Positions 53,615 to 61,464 of a stretch of DNA of 64,000 bases are shown here, in pieces. Under the pieces are notes generated by a model. It did not search any database and was not told the DNA's origin. It saw only the letters and a program-made list of their open reading frames with translations. Source of the DNA: an uncultured Hellea sp. Lineage in GTDB: Bacteria > Pseudomonadota > Alphaproteobacteria > Caulobacterales > Maricaulaceae. Position 1 is the first letter of the stretch, and each line of letters starts with the position of its first letter. The DNA is taken from assembly GCA_938007935.1 (NCBI GenBank), contig CALLMD010000015.1, positions 1 through 64,000 on the forward strand, read 5' to 3'. The translations under genes and the position numbers were made by a program.

Positions 53615-55093
53615 CTAATCGACCACATGACCAAATGGCCCTGATAAGCTATCTGCTGCGATTTTAGGCCGACCATTTGCGGCATAAACCTTGTTTAATT
53701 TTCCGAAAAGCAAGCTATCGCCATCATTTGCGGGAATGAAACCATCAAGTGGTGTCTGTAATTTATCTGGATGTGTTGGGTCGACAAGGTATGGGGTGAC
53801 AATCACAACGAGTTCACTTTGTGTGGTCAAATCATCTCGGTTTCTAAATAAAGCGCCAAATCCTGGTATATCTTTGGCCCCTGGAATACCATCGGAAGAC
53901 TGACGACTTTCTTCACGAATAAGGCCAGCAATCACAAGACTTCCGCCAGCTGGGAGCTCAACAACGGTATTCGCTCTTCGAACGCGTAAGCCCAGAATAT
54001 CTGATGCCAGTCCGCCCGTCTCAAATGAACCTTCCGTGGTTGGTTCTGACACTTCCGTCGAAATATTTAATGAGATACGGCCTTCACTTAGGACAACAGG
54101 AGTAAATCCTAGTGAAACCCCGTAAGGTTTGAACTCAAATTCGCGCTGTAATCTGCCATTCTCATCAAGAAATACGTTTGTTAGGAGTGGAAATTCACCA
54201 CCAGACAAGAAATTTGCGGTCTCACCAGAAATCGCTGTTAATGTTGGTTCAGCCAATGTTCGGATTAATCCTACCCGCTCCAGGGCTTGCAATGAACTCG
54301 ATAAAGATGTCAGATCACCACCCGACGTGTTCGTTAAGGCGCTTGTTCCCTCTAGGCCAGAGCGAGTATTTAAACTGGCATTACTAATTAGTGAAACAGT
54401 TGAATCGCCCAACTGACCAATCGCACTAAGATTGATTCCCAATTGCTTTGTGACAGAACGCTGCATTTCAACAATGCGAACTTTCAAAAGCACCTGATCC
54501 TTACCTTCTACTGACATGAGGTTGACAATTTCGCCTTCAGCCCCCCCCTCTGTCACCTCATCAAGCCACATAGAGGCTAGCTTCTCAATACGGTTAGCCA
54601 TCGAGGCATTTTTGACTGACCCTGTCAGTAATATATTGTTATTAACGGCTTGAACTTCGACTGTCCCAGTATTTGCATGTTGGGAAATTAGAGATTTTAA
54701 ACCATTTATATCACGCTCAACACGAATATCTAAGCTCAATAGCTCTTGCCCGCCATGCCCATAAAAATAGGCATTTGTTTGGCCTGGCTGCTTACCAATA
54801 AGAACAGCGCGATGAGACGTGTGAATGACGGATTCCACGATATCCGGATTTGAAACAATGACATCCATCATATCCTGGGGCAATTCGATGACCGTTGACT
54901 TTGAATATGGAAGTACAATTGACCGCGAATTTGTGCTCTGACCTGGTGATTGGATATTAATTCCTGAGGCTGAGGCATTTTGAATATGGCTATATGACCG
55001 CGTTCCTGCATCAGCGATTGGCGTCAACATAGATGAAGTCGCTAATGTAACCGCAGTTCCAAGGACCAAGCTATATAAAAACTTACTAGGCAT
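53615..55093 (-). CDS. cpaC: Tad pilus secretin CpaC (RcpA)
   Basis: About 492 residues from the ATG at 55093, which has AGAGGA upstream. There is a signal peptide, then a secretin N-terminal domain (SKSTVIELPQDMMDVIVSNP, VESVIHTSHRAVLIG), a BON-like segment, and the secretin core from ~250 (VKVRIVEMQR, TLAEPTLTAISGETANFLSG, VELPAGGSLVIAGLI, ELVVIVTPYLVDP). It forms the outer-membrane pore for the Flp pilus. Confidence 0.95.
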   Translation of the reverse strand: MPSKFLYSLVLGTAVTLATSSMLTPIADAGTRSYSHIQNASASGINIQSPGQSTNSRSIVLPYSKSTVIELPQDMMDVIVSNPDIVESVIHTSHRAVLIGKQPGQTNAYFYGHGGQELLSLDIRVERDINGLKSLISQHANTGTVEVQAVNNNILLTGSVKNASMANRIEKLASMWLDEVTEGGAEGEIVNLMSVEGKDQVLLKVRIVEMQRSVTKQLGINLSAIGQLGDSTVSLISNASLNTRSGLEGTSALTNTSGGDLTSLSSSLQALERVGLIRTLAEPTLTAISGETANFLSGGEFPLLTNVFLDENGRLQREFEFKPYGVSLGFTPVVLSEGRISLNISTEVSEPTTEGSFETGGLASDILGLRVRRANTVVELPAGGSLVIAGLIREESRQSSDGIPGAKDIPGFGALFRNRDDLTTQSELVVIVTPYLVDPTHPDKLQTPLDGFIPANDGDSLLFGKLNKVYAANGRPKIAADSLSGPFGHVVD

Positions 55094-55094
55094 T

Positions 55095-55931
55095 TTATTG
55101 TCCTCTAATCGCGACTTGTTGAGGCTGACCACCACGATAAACTGTCAATGAAGACGCTGTTTCAACTTCTTCTTTTTCATTTTTCGCGGCGCTACGGGCC
55201 TGCGCGTTGCTCCGAATTATTCCGCGTAATGTCAGGCTTAAATCGCCCTTAGAAACGGACTGTTGAAGCAATTCAGCGTCTTCTTGTGACATTTCAAACG
55301 TTGCAGTTGACCCGATAACGGTAGCCCCGCCCTCAATCCCTGTAGAATAAGTTTGGTCTATAGCTAAAACATGTACATTTTCAAAAATAGTGTCAGCTGT
55401 AAACACGCGCTGGCTGGAACTAGTTGCACTTGATTTCGGTTGCACAGTTTGCGTCAAAATTATGTCAACTCTGTCGCCTGGCTGTATAAAGCCGCCAGCA
55501 GCCGTATCGACTGAAATACGGGTAGTCACCGCTCTCATCCCTGGTTTTAATAAAGCAGCCATCACGCCAGAACCATTGGTTAAAACAAGCTTATTCTCAC
55601 TTATGGGCTCACCTTCTAAAATCGGAGAGCGGACAATTGCGCGCTCTAACTCTTCAATAGCCTGTGGTCTCAGATCATTTGAAATAAGTGCAGGGCTTAA
55701 AGCTTCTGCAGGCCATTGCTTCCATTTAACGGATTCTTCCGAGATGCGAGATCCCAGGGCCATGTTTTGTGTTGCCACCAAAACGTCCACATATTCAACT
55801 TTTTGAACGATTGGAGCAGGAGCTGCGACTGTTTGAACAGGCGCCGGCGTACCCAATTTTTTAACTTGCGTGAAAACAACAATCGCCGCAATGGCAAGAC
55901 CTGCTATCAAAAGTATACGTTTCTTATCCAT
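55095..55931 (-). CDS. cpaB: Pilus assembly protein CpaB (RcpC-like)
   Basis: A 278-residue protein with one N-terminal membrane helix (ILLIAGLAIAAIVVFTQV), a SAF-like domain (VATQNMALGSRISEESVKWK), and the RcpC/CpaB core MRAVTTRISVDTAAGGFIQP plus GDRVDIILTQTVQ. It is a periplasmic part of the Tad channel. A CtrA-like box lies upstream at 55979-55993. It overlaps nothing; cpaC starts 2 bp after its stop. Confidence 0.93.
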   Translation of the reverse strand: MDKKRILLIAGLAIAAIVVFTQVKKLGTPAPVQTVAAPAPIVQKVEYVDVLVATQNMALGSRISEESVKWKQWPAEALSPALISNDLRPQAIEELERAIVRSPILEGEPISENKLVLTNGSGVMAALLKPGMRAVTTRISVDTAAGGFIQPGDRVDIILTQTVQPKSSATSSSQRVFTADTIFENVHVLAIDQTYSTGIEGGATVIGSTATFEMSQEDAELLQQSVSKGDLSLTLRGIIRSNAQARSAAKNEKEEVETASSLTVYRGGQPQQVAIRGQ

Positions 55932-55978
55932 TATCCCTCACAAGGCCTCAATATCCACACCCTTTTGAGGGTGATTTG

Positions 55979-55993
55979 ATAAAGCATGGTTAA
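55979..55993 (-). promoter_or_regulatory. CtrA-like box upstream of cpaB
   Basis: On the minus strand TTAACCATGCTTTAT carries the strong half-site TTAACCAT and the TTAA-N7-TTAT spacing, matching the CtrA pattern at seven of eight bases. It lies in the 114-bp gap between cpaA and cpaB, suggesting a promoter within the cluster. Confidence 0.4.
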
Positions 55994-56045
55994 TTTATAG
56001 AAAATGCGTACGAAAAAAGTGTTAACGCAATGATATTTATGCGCC

Positions 56046-56552
56046 TCACAGGCCGATGGCTCTTAGAAAAAGCTGGCTTTGTGGCAGTGTACACAAGGCA
56101 CCTGCAGCTAAAGCCAATCCATAAGGCATCTTTTTTTCATCCTTGAACATTTTATAGGCCCAAGGTGCCGTTAGTATACGAACTGGGATAAAGCGACGTC
56201 CCATCATAAGTGCGACTGCAAGCAGCGCCCCAAATATCGTTGTATATAAAACATATAGAATGGCGTCAGGCCATTGCCACCAAAGTGCGGTAGCTGCCAT
56301 TAATTTGGCATCTCCGCCGCCAAGCCACCCAAAAGCAAACATAGCGAAACCGCCAAGAAAGAATGTAGCACCGACAAGAACATGCGTTCCGAGTCCAGCC
56401 CATCCGGGCCAAACAAAGGGTATTATAAGAATGAAGGCGGCTATGAGCGCTAAACTAATCCAATTAGGAATAGTCATGGTCGTCGCATCTTTAAAAGACG
56501 CTATTAACATCGTGGCGGCAAAAACTATTACGATTACAAATGCTAAAAACAT
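56046..56552 (-). CDS. cpaA: Prepilin peptidase CpaA (TadV, A24 family)
   Basis: A 168-residue membrane protease with about five helices. The two catalytic Asp motifs are visible: SFKDATTMTIPNWISL (first Asp) and GWLGGGDAKLMAATALWW (GxGD). It cleaves the Flp prepilins and TadE/F pseudopilins after Gly. The length is normal for TadV/CpaA. Confidence 0.95.
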   Translation of the reverse strand: MFLAFVIVIVFAATMLIASFKDATTMTIPNWISLALIAAFILIIPFVWPGWAGLGTHVLVGATFFLGGFAMFAFGWLGGGDAKLMAATALWWQWPDAILYVLYTTIFGALLAVALMMGRRFIPVRILTAPWAYKMFKDEKKMPYGLALAAGALCTLPQSQLFLRAIGL

Positions 56553-56656
56553 ATTAATCTCCCCTAGAACGTTAGGCAGAGTTTAATCTAAATGTGTTTA
56601 AGAATGTGTTTCCAATAATTGGATTTCTGAATAATCACATGAGTAATTTCAAGCTA

Positions 56657-56827
56657 TTATGCTTTATCAAGTTCTGTTTGGGCAGTTGTAAAAATTCCGT
56701 CAAGTGAATCGCCAACTGCTGTTGCACCTAAAATTAACGCTATTGCAATGAGGCCTGCGATTAATCCGTATTCAATTGCAGTTGCGCCACTATCGTCCAA
56801 TATGAATCTCTTTAACCTGTCAGACAT
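56657..56827 (-). CDS. Flp family pilin (second copy)
   Basis: A 56-residue Flp pilin from the ATG at 56827. The basic leader MSDRLKRFILDDSG ends in the cleavage Gly, giving mature ATAIEYGLIAGLIAIALILG with the conserved Glu-Tyr (G/ATAIEY). It is a paralogue of the pilin 100 bp upstream, and either the second structural subunit or a minor pilin. Confidence 0.93.
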   Translation of the reverse strand: MSDRLKRFILDDSGATAIEYGLIAGLIAIALILGATAVGDSLDGIFTTAQTELDKA

Positions 56828-56926
56828 TATGCTTACCACTTATAAAAATTATTCACGATTGAACAAATTATATCCGGCTAGGGATAATGTGGGCCGCAAA
56901 AGCGGCCCACAAAACTTTAACAAAAA

Positions 56927-57109
56927 TTACTTTCTGTTATCAGCAGTTGCTAATTCACCCGCAACTAATTTGAACTTACCGTCCAAAGAGTCACCGATAG
57001 CAGTTGCGCCAGCGATCAAAGCGACCGCGATAAGAGCTGCAATCAGACCATATTCAATAGCTGTTGCACCAGATTCGTCTTTAATAAAACGAGTTACTAG
57101 ATTTTGCAT
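56927..57109 (-). CDS. Flp family pilin (first copy)
   Basis: A 60-residue Flp pilin: leader MQNLVTRFIKDESG, cleavage after Gly, mature ATAIEYGLIAALIAVALIAG and a short hydrophilic C-terminus ending ELATADNRK. It has GGGAGT before the ATG. It heads the Tad operon and is likely the main subunit. Confidence 0.94.
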   Translation of the reverse strand: MQNLVTRFIKDESGATAIEYGLIAALIAVALIAGATAIGDSLDGKFKLVAGELATADNRK

Positions 57110-57406
57110 AACTTACTCCCACGTATGCTAGTCAAAAGAAGGATTATTCCTTCTATTTCACAGGGGGTAAAATAATCCCTGTTGAAGCCTTTATAGAGAC
57201 GGGTCATTACTACTAATTTAAGTAATGTAGTAAATTTAGCGTAAAATTTATTAGGCTTTAAAAGTGGATTTCTGATTCTAAAATCAGCATGTATATACAT
57301 TTATATATATAATGTATGATAAAGAATAAGACCAAAAAAGCGCCCCATTTGTAAACCCTTCGTTCACTACATCAGGATAAGACGAGAGAAAGCTTGGAGA
57401 AATTTC
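57110..57406. promoter_or_regulatory. Divergent regulatory region of the Tad locus
   Basis: 297 bp between the Flp pilin and the solo secretin-N protein. It is AT-rich, with the palindrome ATGTATATACAT (57289-57300) next to a TATATATA stretch and a small inverted repeat CTGAT/ATCAG near 57272-57287. I see no full CtrA box here. It should hold promoters for both directions; exact elements are not resolved. Confidence 0.4.
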
Positions 57407-57958
57407 ATGACCTCTTTTGTGTCTAAATCACTATTTCATGTGGGAATTGCCACTCTGGCTGTTATATGTTCTGCTATCCCGGCCTTTGCTGGAGGCAGCT
57501 ACAGTGTTGATCTGAATAAAACCGAGATCGTTCGCCTGCCTGAAAGCGCTGGCGCTGTCGTTATTGGTAACCCTAACATCGCTGACGTCACCGTTCATTC
57601 GGCAAATACACTTTTCGTCGTTGGCCGCGGATATGGGGAAACTAATCTGATTGTCCTAAATGCCTCTGGTCACACCATTATGAATGCTGACATACAAGTT
57701 ACGCATAAATTATCCTCTAATGGCGTGCGGTTATATAACGGAAAACAGCGCGAGAGTTACAATTGCATACCCTATTGCTTGCCGTCCCCTATCTTAGGAG
57801 ATGCACCAGAATTTATTACGAATAATTCTGGCGAAGCTCAGGAGATCAGCAATAGTGCGAGTACGGCTTCACCGACTCCTGTCAGTGCGTTTACGAGAGG
57901 TTCTTCACCATTTAGTGGTAGTCCCAATGCGAGTTCAGGGCCGCCGACCAATTTTTAA
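57407..57958 (+). CDS. Solo secretin N-terminal domain protein (pilus-assembly protein N-domain)
   Basis: A 183-residue secreted protein with a signal peptide (MTSFVSKSLFHVGIATLAVI..FA). The rest matches the N-terminal domain of CpaC-type secretins: KTEIVRLPESAGAVVIGNPN, ADVTVHSANTLFVVGRGYGE and TNLIVLNASGHTIMNADIQV. There is no secretin pore domain. After it come the Cys pair YNCIPYC and a Ser/Thr/Pro-rich tail. It sits between the pilins and the TadE/F genes and probably modifies or pairs with the secretin (inference). GGAGAA precedes the start. Confidence 0.82.
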   Translation: MTSFVSKSLFHVGIATLAVICSAIPAFAGGSYSVDLNKTEIVRLPESAGAVVIGNPNIADVTVHSANTLFVVGRGYGETNLIVLNASGHTIMNADIQVTHKLSSNGVRLYNGKQRESYNCIPYCLPSPILGDAPEFITNNSGEAQEISNSASTASPTPVSAFTRGSSPFSGSPNASSGPPTNF

Positions 57959-57969
57959 AGTGTTGAGAT

Positions 57970-57984
57970 TTAATAATATCTTAA
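57970..57984. promoter_or_regulatory. Perfect CtrA-type box upstream of tadE
   Basis: TTAATAATATCTTAA is an exact TTAA-N7-TTAA, followed by CC. It is ~95 bp before the TadE-like gene and just after the solo secretin-N gene. CtrA is the cell-cycle regulator of pilus genes in Caulobacter; binding here is inferred from the motif. Confidence 0.5.
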
Positions 57985-58079
57985 CCTCAAACTTTACTGA
58001 AAATTTAACGACTTACCTGTATTTAAACAGACCGTCTTCCTTATAGGAAACGGAATATGAACGATATGGGATAAAGTGG

Positions 58080-58658
58080 ATGCCTAAACTATACCAATCG
58101 GCGCTAAAACGCGTTCAGAGCTTCCAAAAAGCGCAAGATGGTGCCACGGCAATAGAATTTGCATTATTAGCAATTCCTTTTTTCATGTTATTATTCGCAA
58201 TTTTAGAATTAGCTATCATATTCTTCATATCCTCTACACTAAGTCATGCCGTAAGTGAGTCTGGTCGCCAAATTCGTGTAGGAAACTTTCAAAATTGCGG
58301 ACAGGCCGCATTCAAAGCTGCAGTTTGTGATAGAATGAGCGGTGTTGGGAACTGTAATCGTTTGCGCATCGACGTTGTATCCAATCCAAGCTTTAGCGCC
58401 ATAACATTGCCTGACACCCCCAACCCACCAGTTGGAGCCGCTGGTTCTCCACCTCCTGCCATTCCAAATGGTGATTATGATGAAAGCACTGCAGGTGAGC
58501 CCGTTGTTGTACGCGGAATTTACTACCATAGCCTCATTCTGCCCCCGACCTTAACCCGTTTAGAAAGCTCTCCCGGCACCGGATCACATATAATCACAGC
58601 GTCAACAGCGTTTAGAAATGAACCTTTTCCGGCACAAGCTTGCCAACCCGCAACTTAG
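58080..58658 (+). CDS. tadE: TadE-like pseudopilin
   Basis: A 192-residue pseudopilin. The prepilin-like site is QDGATAIEFALLAIPFFMLL (cleavage after Gly, Glu at +5), giving one membrane helix, followed by a periplasmic part with cysteines (NFQNCGQAAFKAAVC, VGNCNRL). TadE/TadF are processed by CpaA and needed for pilus assembly. It is followed 16 bp later by a second pseudopilin. Confidence 0.9.
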   Translation: MPKLYQSALKRVQSFQKAQDGATAIEFALLAIPFFMLLFAILELAIIFFISSTLSHAVSESGRQIRVGNFQNCGQAAFKAAVCDRMSGVGNCNRLRIDVVSNPSFSAITLPDTPNPPVGAAGSPPPAIPNGDYDESTAGEPVVVRGIYYHSLILPPTLTRLESSPGTGSHIITASTAFRNEPFPAQACQPAT

Positions 58659-58674
58659 TTAGAGAAGGATTGTC

Positions 58675-59304
58675 ATGACAAAGTTCAGTAAATTTCCAAA
58701 GCCAAACCTTACCCAGCTTATTAAACGGTTCAGATTAGCTCAAGATGGGGTAGCGGCAATAGAATTTGTTTTTGTCGCGCCCATCATGATTGCAATGTAT
58801 TTTGGTCTTGCTGAAATTTCTATGGCCATTAGCGCAGATAGAAAAATTTCACATTCGACAAATGTCGCAGGAGACCTTGCTACACAAGTCGCCTCTATCA
58901 CGGCAGCTGAGATGGCTGAGATTATGACAGCTACAACCATGGTTATGGACGTTCCCTCAACAAAGCGGAGCGAAATAAAAATGGAAATTGCGAGTTTTTC
59001 ACGAGATGCAGGAGGTGCAGTGGTGCCTTTAGGAAAAGCCTCTTTAAATGGAGCTTTCCCAAAAGCCTTTGATGCCAATAGTTTAGATCAACTTATCCTA
59101 AGTGATACGTCTGGAGTTATTGTCGCAAGAGTCGCTTATAATTATGAGCCTTTAAAGCTTAAATACATGAAAACCAATTTTAACATGACTGAAACTTTCT
59201 TATTAAAACCAAGACGATCCGCAAATGTAAACTTTGATGATGGTACCGGAGCCATAAAAGACTTCACCTGTTCTTTCTCGGGGAAAACCGTAACTTGCAG
59301 CTAA
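58675..59304 (+). CDS. tadF: TadE/TadF-like pseudopilin
   Basis: A 209-residue pseudopilin with the site QDGVAAIEFVFVAPIMIAMY and one membrane helix; the periplasmic part ends in the Cys pair FTCSFSGKTVTCS. It has AAGGA before the ATG. It is the last gene of the plus-strand Tad unit. Whether it is TadE- or TadF-type is not settled by sequence alone. Confidence 0.87.
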   Translation: MTKFSKFPKPNLTQLIKRFRLAQDGVAAIEFVFVAPIMIAMYFGLAEISMAISADRKISHSTNVAGDLATQVASITAAEMAEIMTATTMVMDVPSTKRSEIKMEIASFSRDAGGAVVPLGKASLNGAFPKAFDANSLDQLILSDTSGVIVARVAYNYEPLKLKYMKTNFNMTETFLLKPRRSANVNFDDGTGAIKDFTCSFSGKTVTCS

Positions 59305-59319
59305 CGAATTTGGTTTTAA

Positions 59320-60099
59320 TTACTCAAGATAGGCCGCTTTTAAAGCGGCTTTTTCTTTGTCTGAAAACTTCAGTGCGTCACGAATATAACTGTCCATATC
59401 TTTGATCGAAGCCAGTGAACTCTCCAGATATCCCGGCTCAACACTAAACATAGGCCTAATCGCTTCCGGATCAATTGGGCGGCCATAGCGCTGAGTAAAC
59501 ATTTCTGCCGCAGGCTTTAAAAAATCATCGACCTGAATAGCCGTCATGGTCAGCATAAAGTCTTCCATGATTGTCTTTCGATCTACACCCAGAGCGCCTT
59601 TGATAATTGCGCACAGCGTACCAGTACGGTCTTTTCCCGCTGCGCAGTGTACAAGGATAGGGTCTCCCGTACTCGCCATATGACGGAGCGTATCCCCAAA
59701 TATTTGGCGATAACCCGCCTCATCCGGACGAGCCGAATATGAACCAAGCATGTAATTGCGCGCATCCTCTGGCGTATGTAATTCGTGCTGCATAAAAGCT
59801 TCATGCGGGGCAACTTTTTCGCTCTCGCTATCTTTGGGGTCTGGATAGGTCAGCACGCGGGACTTTTGATGCTCCGGCCACTTACTTGGCTGACGCACAC
59901 GCTCTGGCGCATGCCGCAAATCCACGACTAGCCCGATATTTAAGCCAGCTAATTTAGCAAGATCACTCTCATTCGTATTATGCAAATGCGCAGAGCGAAA
60001 AAGCCTCCCCTCCGCGATACGCCCGCCGCTTTCGGTCTGATAACCGCCAAAATCTCTAAAATTAAAGATAGTCTCGAATGATTTAATGCGGTTTTCCAT
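59320..60099 (-). CDS. Tyrosine-protein phosphatase (DSP/PTP-like, Y_phosphatase3)
   Basis: A 259-residue phosphatase with the P-loop HCAAGKDRTGTLCAI (CX5R) at ~155-169 and the N-terminal NFRDFGGYQTESGGRI typical of the bacterial Y_phosphatase3/triple-specificity group. It removes phosphate from tyrosine or phosphoinositides; bacterial targets are unknown. It is a single gene between the Tad unit and nrdB. Confidence 0.9.
   Translation of the reverse strand: MENRIKSFETIFNFRDFGGYQTESGGRIAEGRLFRSAHLHNTNESDLAKLAGLNIGLVVDLRHAPERVRQPSKWPEHQKSRVLTYPDPKDSESEKVAPHEAFMQHELHTPEDARNYMLGSYSARPDEAGYRQIFGDTLRHMASTGDPILVHCAAGKDRTGTLCAIIKGALGVDRKTIMEDFMLTMTAIQVDDFLKPAAEMFTQRYGRPIDPEAIRPMFSVEPGYLESSLASIKDMDSYIRDALKFSDKEKAALKAAYLE
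59333..59354 (+). terminator. Intrinsic terminator of the TadE/F unit, embedded in the next gene's coding end
   Basis: GCCGCTTTTAAAGCGGC followed by TTTTTC forms a plus-facing terminator. On the minus strand the same bases encode the C-terminal KAALKAAYLE of the phosphatase, so the signal lies inside a convergent coding region. Confidence 0.75.
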
Positions 60100-60132
60100 A
60101 AGGCTCTATAACACTGTTTTTCTTTCGGCGAT

Positions 60133-60167
60133 AAAAAAAGCGCCCATACGGCTTTCGTATGAACGCC
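60133..60167 (-). terminator. Intrinsic terminator of nrdB
   Basis: CATACG pairs with CGTATG plus an outer GCG/CGC (60140-60166), with TTTTTTT on the minus strand, 30 bp after the nrdB stop. Confidence 0.75.
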
Positions 60168-60197
60168 TTTAAAAGACTGTTTTAATGCAGGTCCGCT

Positions 60198-61244
60198 CTA
60201 ATTTAGGACCTCATCAACGATCTTACGGTTTTGCATTTGTTCAAATTTACCCCAAACACCTTCATCGCCATGCCACTCACCCAATGTCGCGCCTTTAGAA
60301 TATTCGGTTGAGCGGGCTTCAAAGAAGTTTGCATGCTCAACACCATTGAGTATTTCAGTTAGCCAAGGGAGCGGATGATGCTTAATGCCGTAAACTTTAG
60401 GCAATCCAAGCTGTCCTAAACGCCAATCAGCAATATAGCGTATATAGCGCTTTATATCTTCAGAGGTCATGCCTTCAACAGGGCCCATTTCAAAGGCGAG
60501 ATCGATAAATTTATCTTCCATTTTGACGACTGTCTTACAGCAATCAATAATGTCATCTGCGACGGCTTTGGTCACGCAGCCTGTTTCTTGAGCAAAGGTG
60601 TGATAAAGCTTTATCATGCCTTCACAATGAAGGCTCTCATCGCGGATAGACCACGTTACAATCTGGCCCATACCCTTCATCTTGTTCAGGCGCGGGAAAT
60701 TCATCAGCATGGCAAAGGAGGCAAAGAGCTGTAGCCCTTCCGTAAAGCCGCCAAACATGGCGACTGTGCGCGCTATATCCGCCTCGGATTCAACGCCAAA
60801 TTCCTGCATGTAATTATGCTTATCTGCCATGGCCTCATATTCCATAAAGGCAGAGAACTCACTATCTGGCATGCCGATTGTTTCAAGCAGAAGCGCATAG
60901 GCCGCGATATGGATGGTTTCCATATTGGAAAAGGCCGAAAGCATCATTTTGACTTCTGTCGGTTTAAAGACGCGCGCATAGCGCTCCATATAATTATCAT
61001 TCACCTCGACATCAGATTGCGTAAAGAACCGGAAAATCTGCGTTAGCAGGTTCTTTTCAGACTCAGTCAAATTAGTCGCCCAATCTTTACAGTCTTCACC
61101 GAGGGGAACCTCTTCAGGCATCCAATGGACCTGTTGCTGCTTTTTCCAAAAATCAAACGCCCAAGGATAGCGGAAGGGTTTGTAACTATGGCTCGGAATT
61201 AAGAGACCTGATTTCGGATTTTTCATAAATTCCATATTGCCCAT
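60198..61244 (-). CDS. nrdB: Ribonucleoside-diphosphate reductase subunit beta (class Ia)
   Basis: About 348 residues from the ATG at 61244. The diiron-radical subunit motifs are FFTQSDVEVNDNYMERY (first metal Asp), SAFSNMETIHIAAYALLLET (Glu, His and the radical Tyr), GGFTEGLQLFASFAMLMN and IRDESLHCEGMIKLYHTF. It supplies the tyrosyl radical for dNTP synthesis. nrdA is not in the window. Two NrdR boxes lie upstream, and a terminator follows. Confidence 0.96.
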   Translation of the reverse strand: MGNMEFMKNPKSGLLIPSHSYKPFRYPWAFDFWKKQQQVHWMPEEVPLGEDCKDWATNLTESEKNLLTQIFRFFTQSDVEVNDNYMERYARVFKPTEVKMMLSAFSNMETIHIAAYALLLETIGMPDSEFSAFMEYEAMADKHNYMQEFGVESEADIARTVAMFGGFTEGLQLFASFAMLMNFPRLNKMKGMGQIVTWSIRDESLHCEGMIKLYHTFAQETGCVTKAVADDIIDCCKTVVKMEDKFIDLAFEMGPVEGMTSEDIKRYIRYIADWRLGQLGLPKVYGIKHHPLPWLTEILNGVEHANFFEARSTEYSKGATLGEWHGDEGVWGKFEQMQNRKIVDEVLN

Positions 61245-61288
61245 GATGCCACCCTTAACGTTCAAACTTGCTATCAATATCGAGAAAA

Positions 61289-61335
61289 TAACCACATATG
61301 GGTTACTGATTTGTTATGCCCACCATATGTAGTAG
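61289..61335. promoter_or_regulatory. Paired NrdR boxes upstream of nrdB
   Basis: Two related 16-bp sites, CCACCATATGTAGTAG (61320-61335) and, on the minus strand, AACCCATATGTGGTTA (61289-61304), share the CCATATGTNG core. Their centres are 31 bp apart, the spacing usual for NrdR. They lie ~45 bp before the nrdB start. NrdR represses reductase genes when nucleotides are plentiful. Confidence 0.65.
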
Positions 61336-61464
61336 CTATAAAAGCGCAAGAGCTTTTTCTCTCCGGGATTAATTTAATCGGGGAAAAGATGACTTTTTAT
61401 GGTGAGACCCCGCGCGCTTGGTTATAGTATGCTAGTCTTCGGCGTTGAAGGCCTTGGAGAATAC

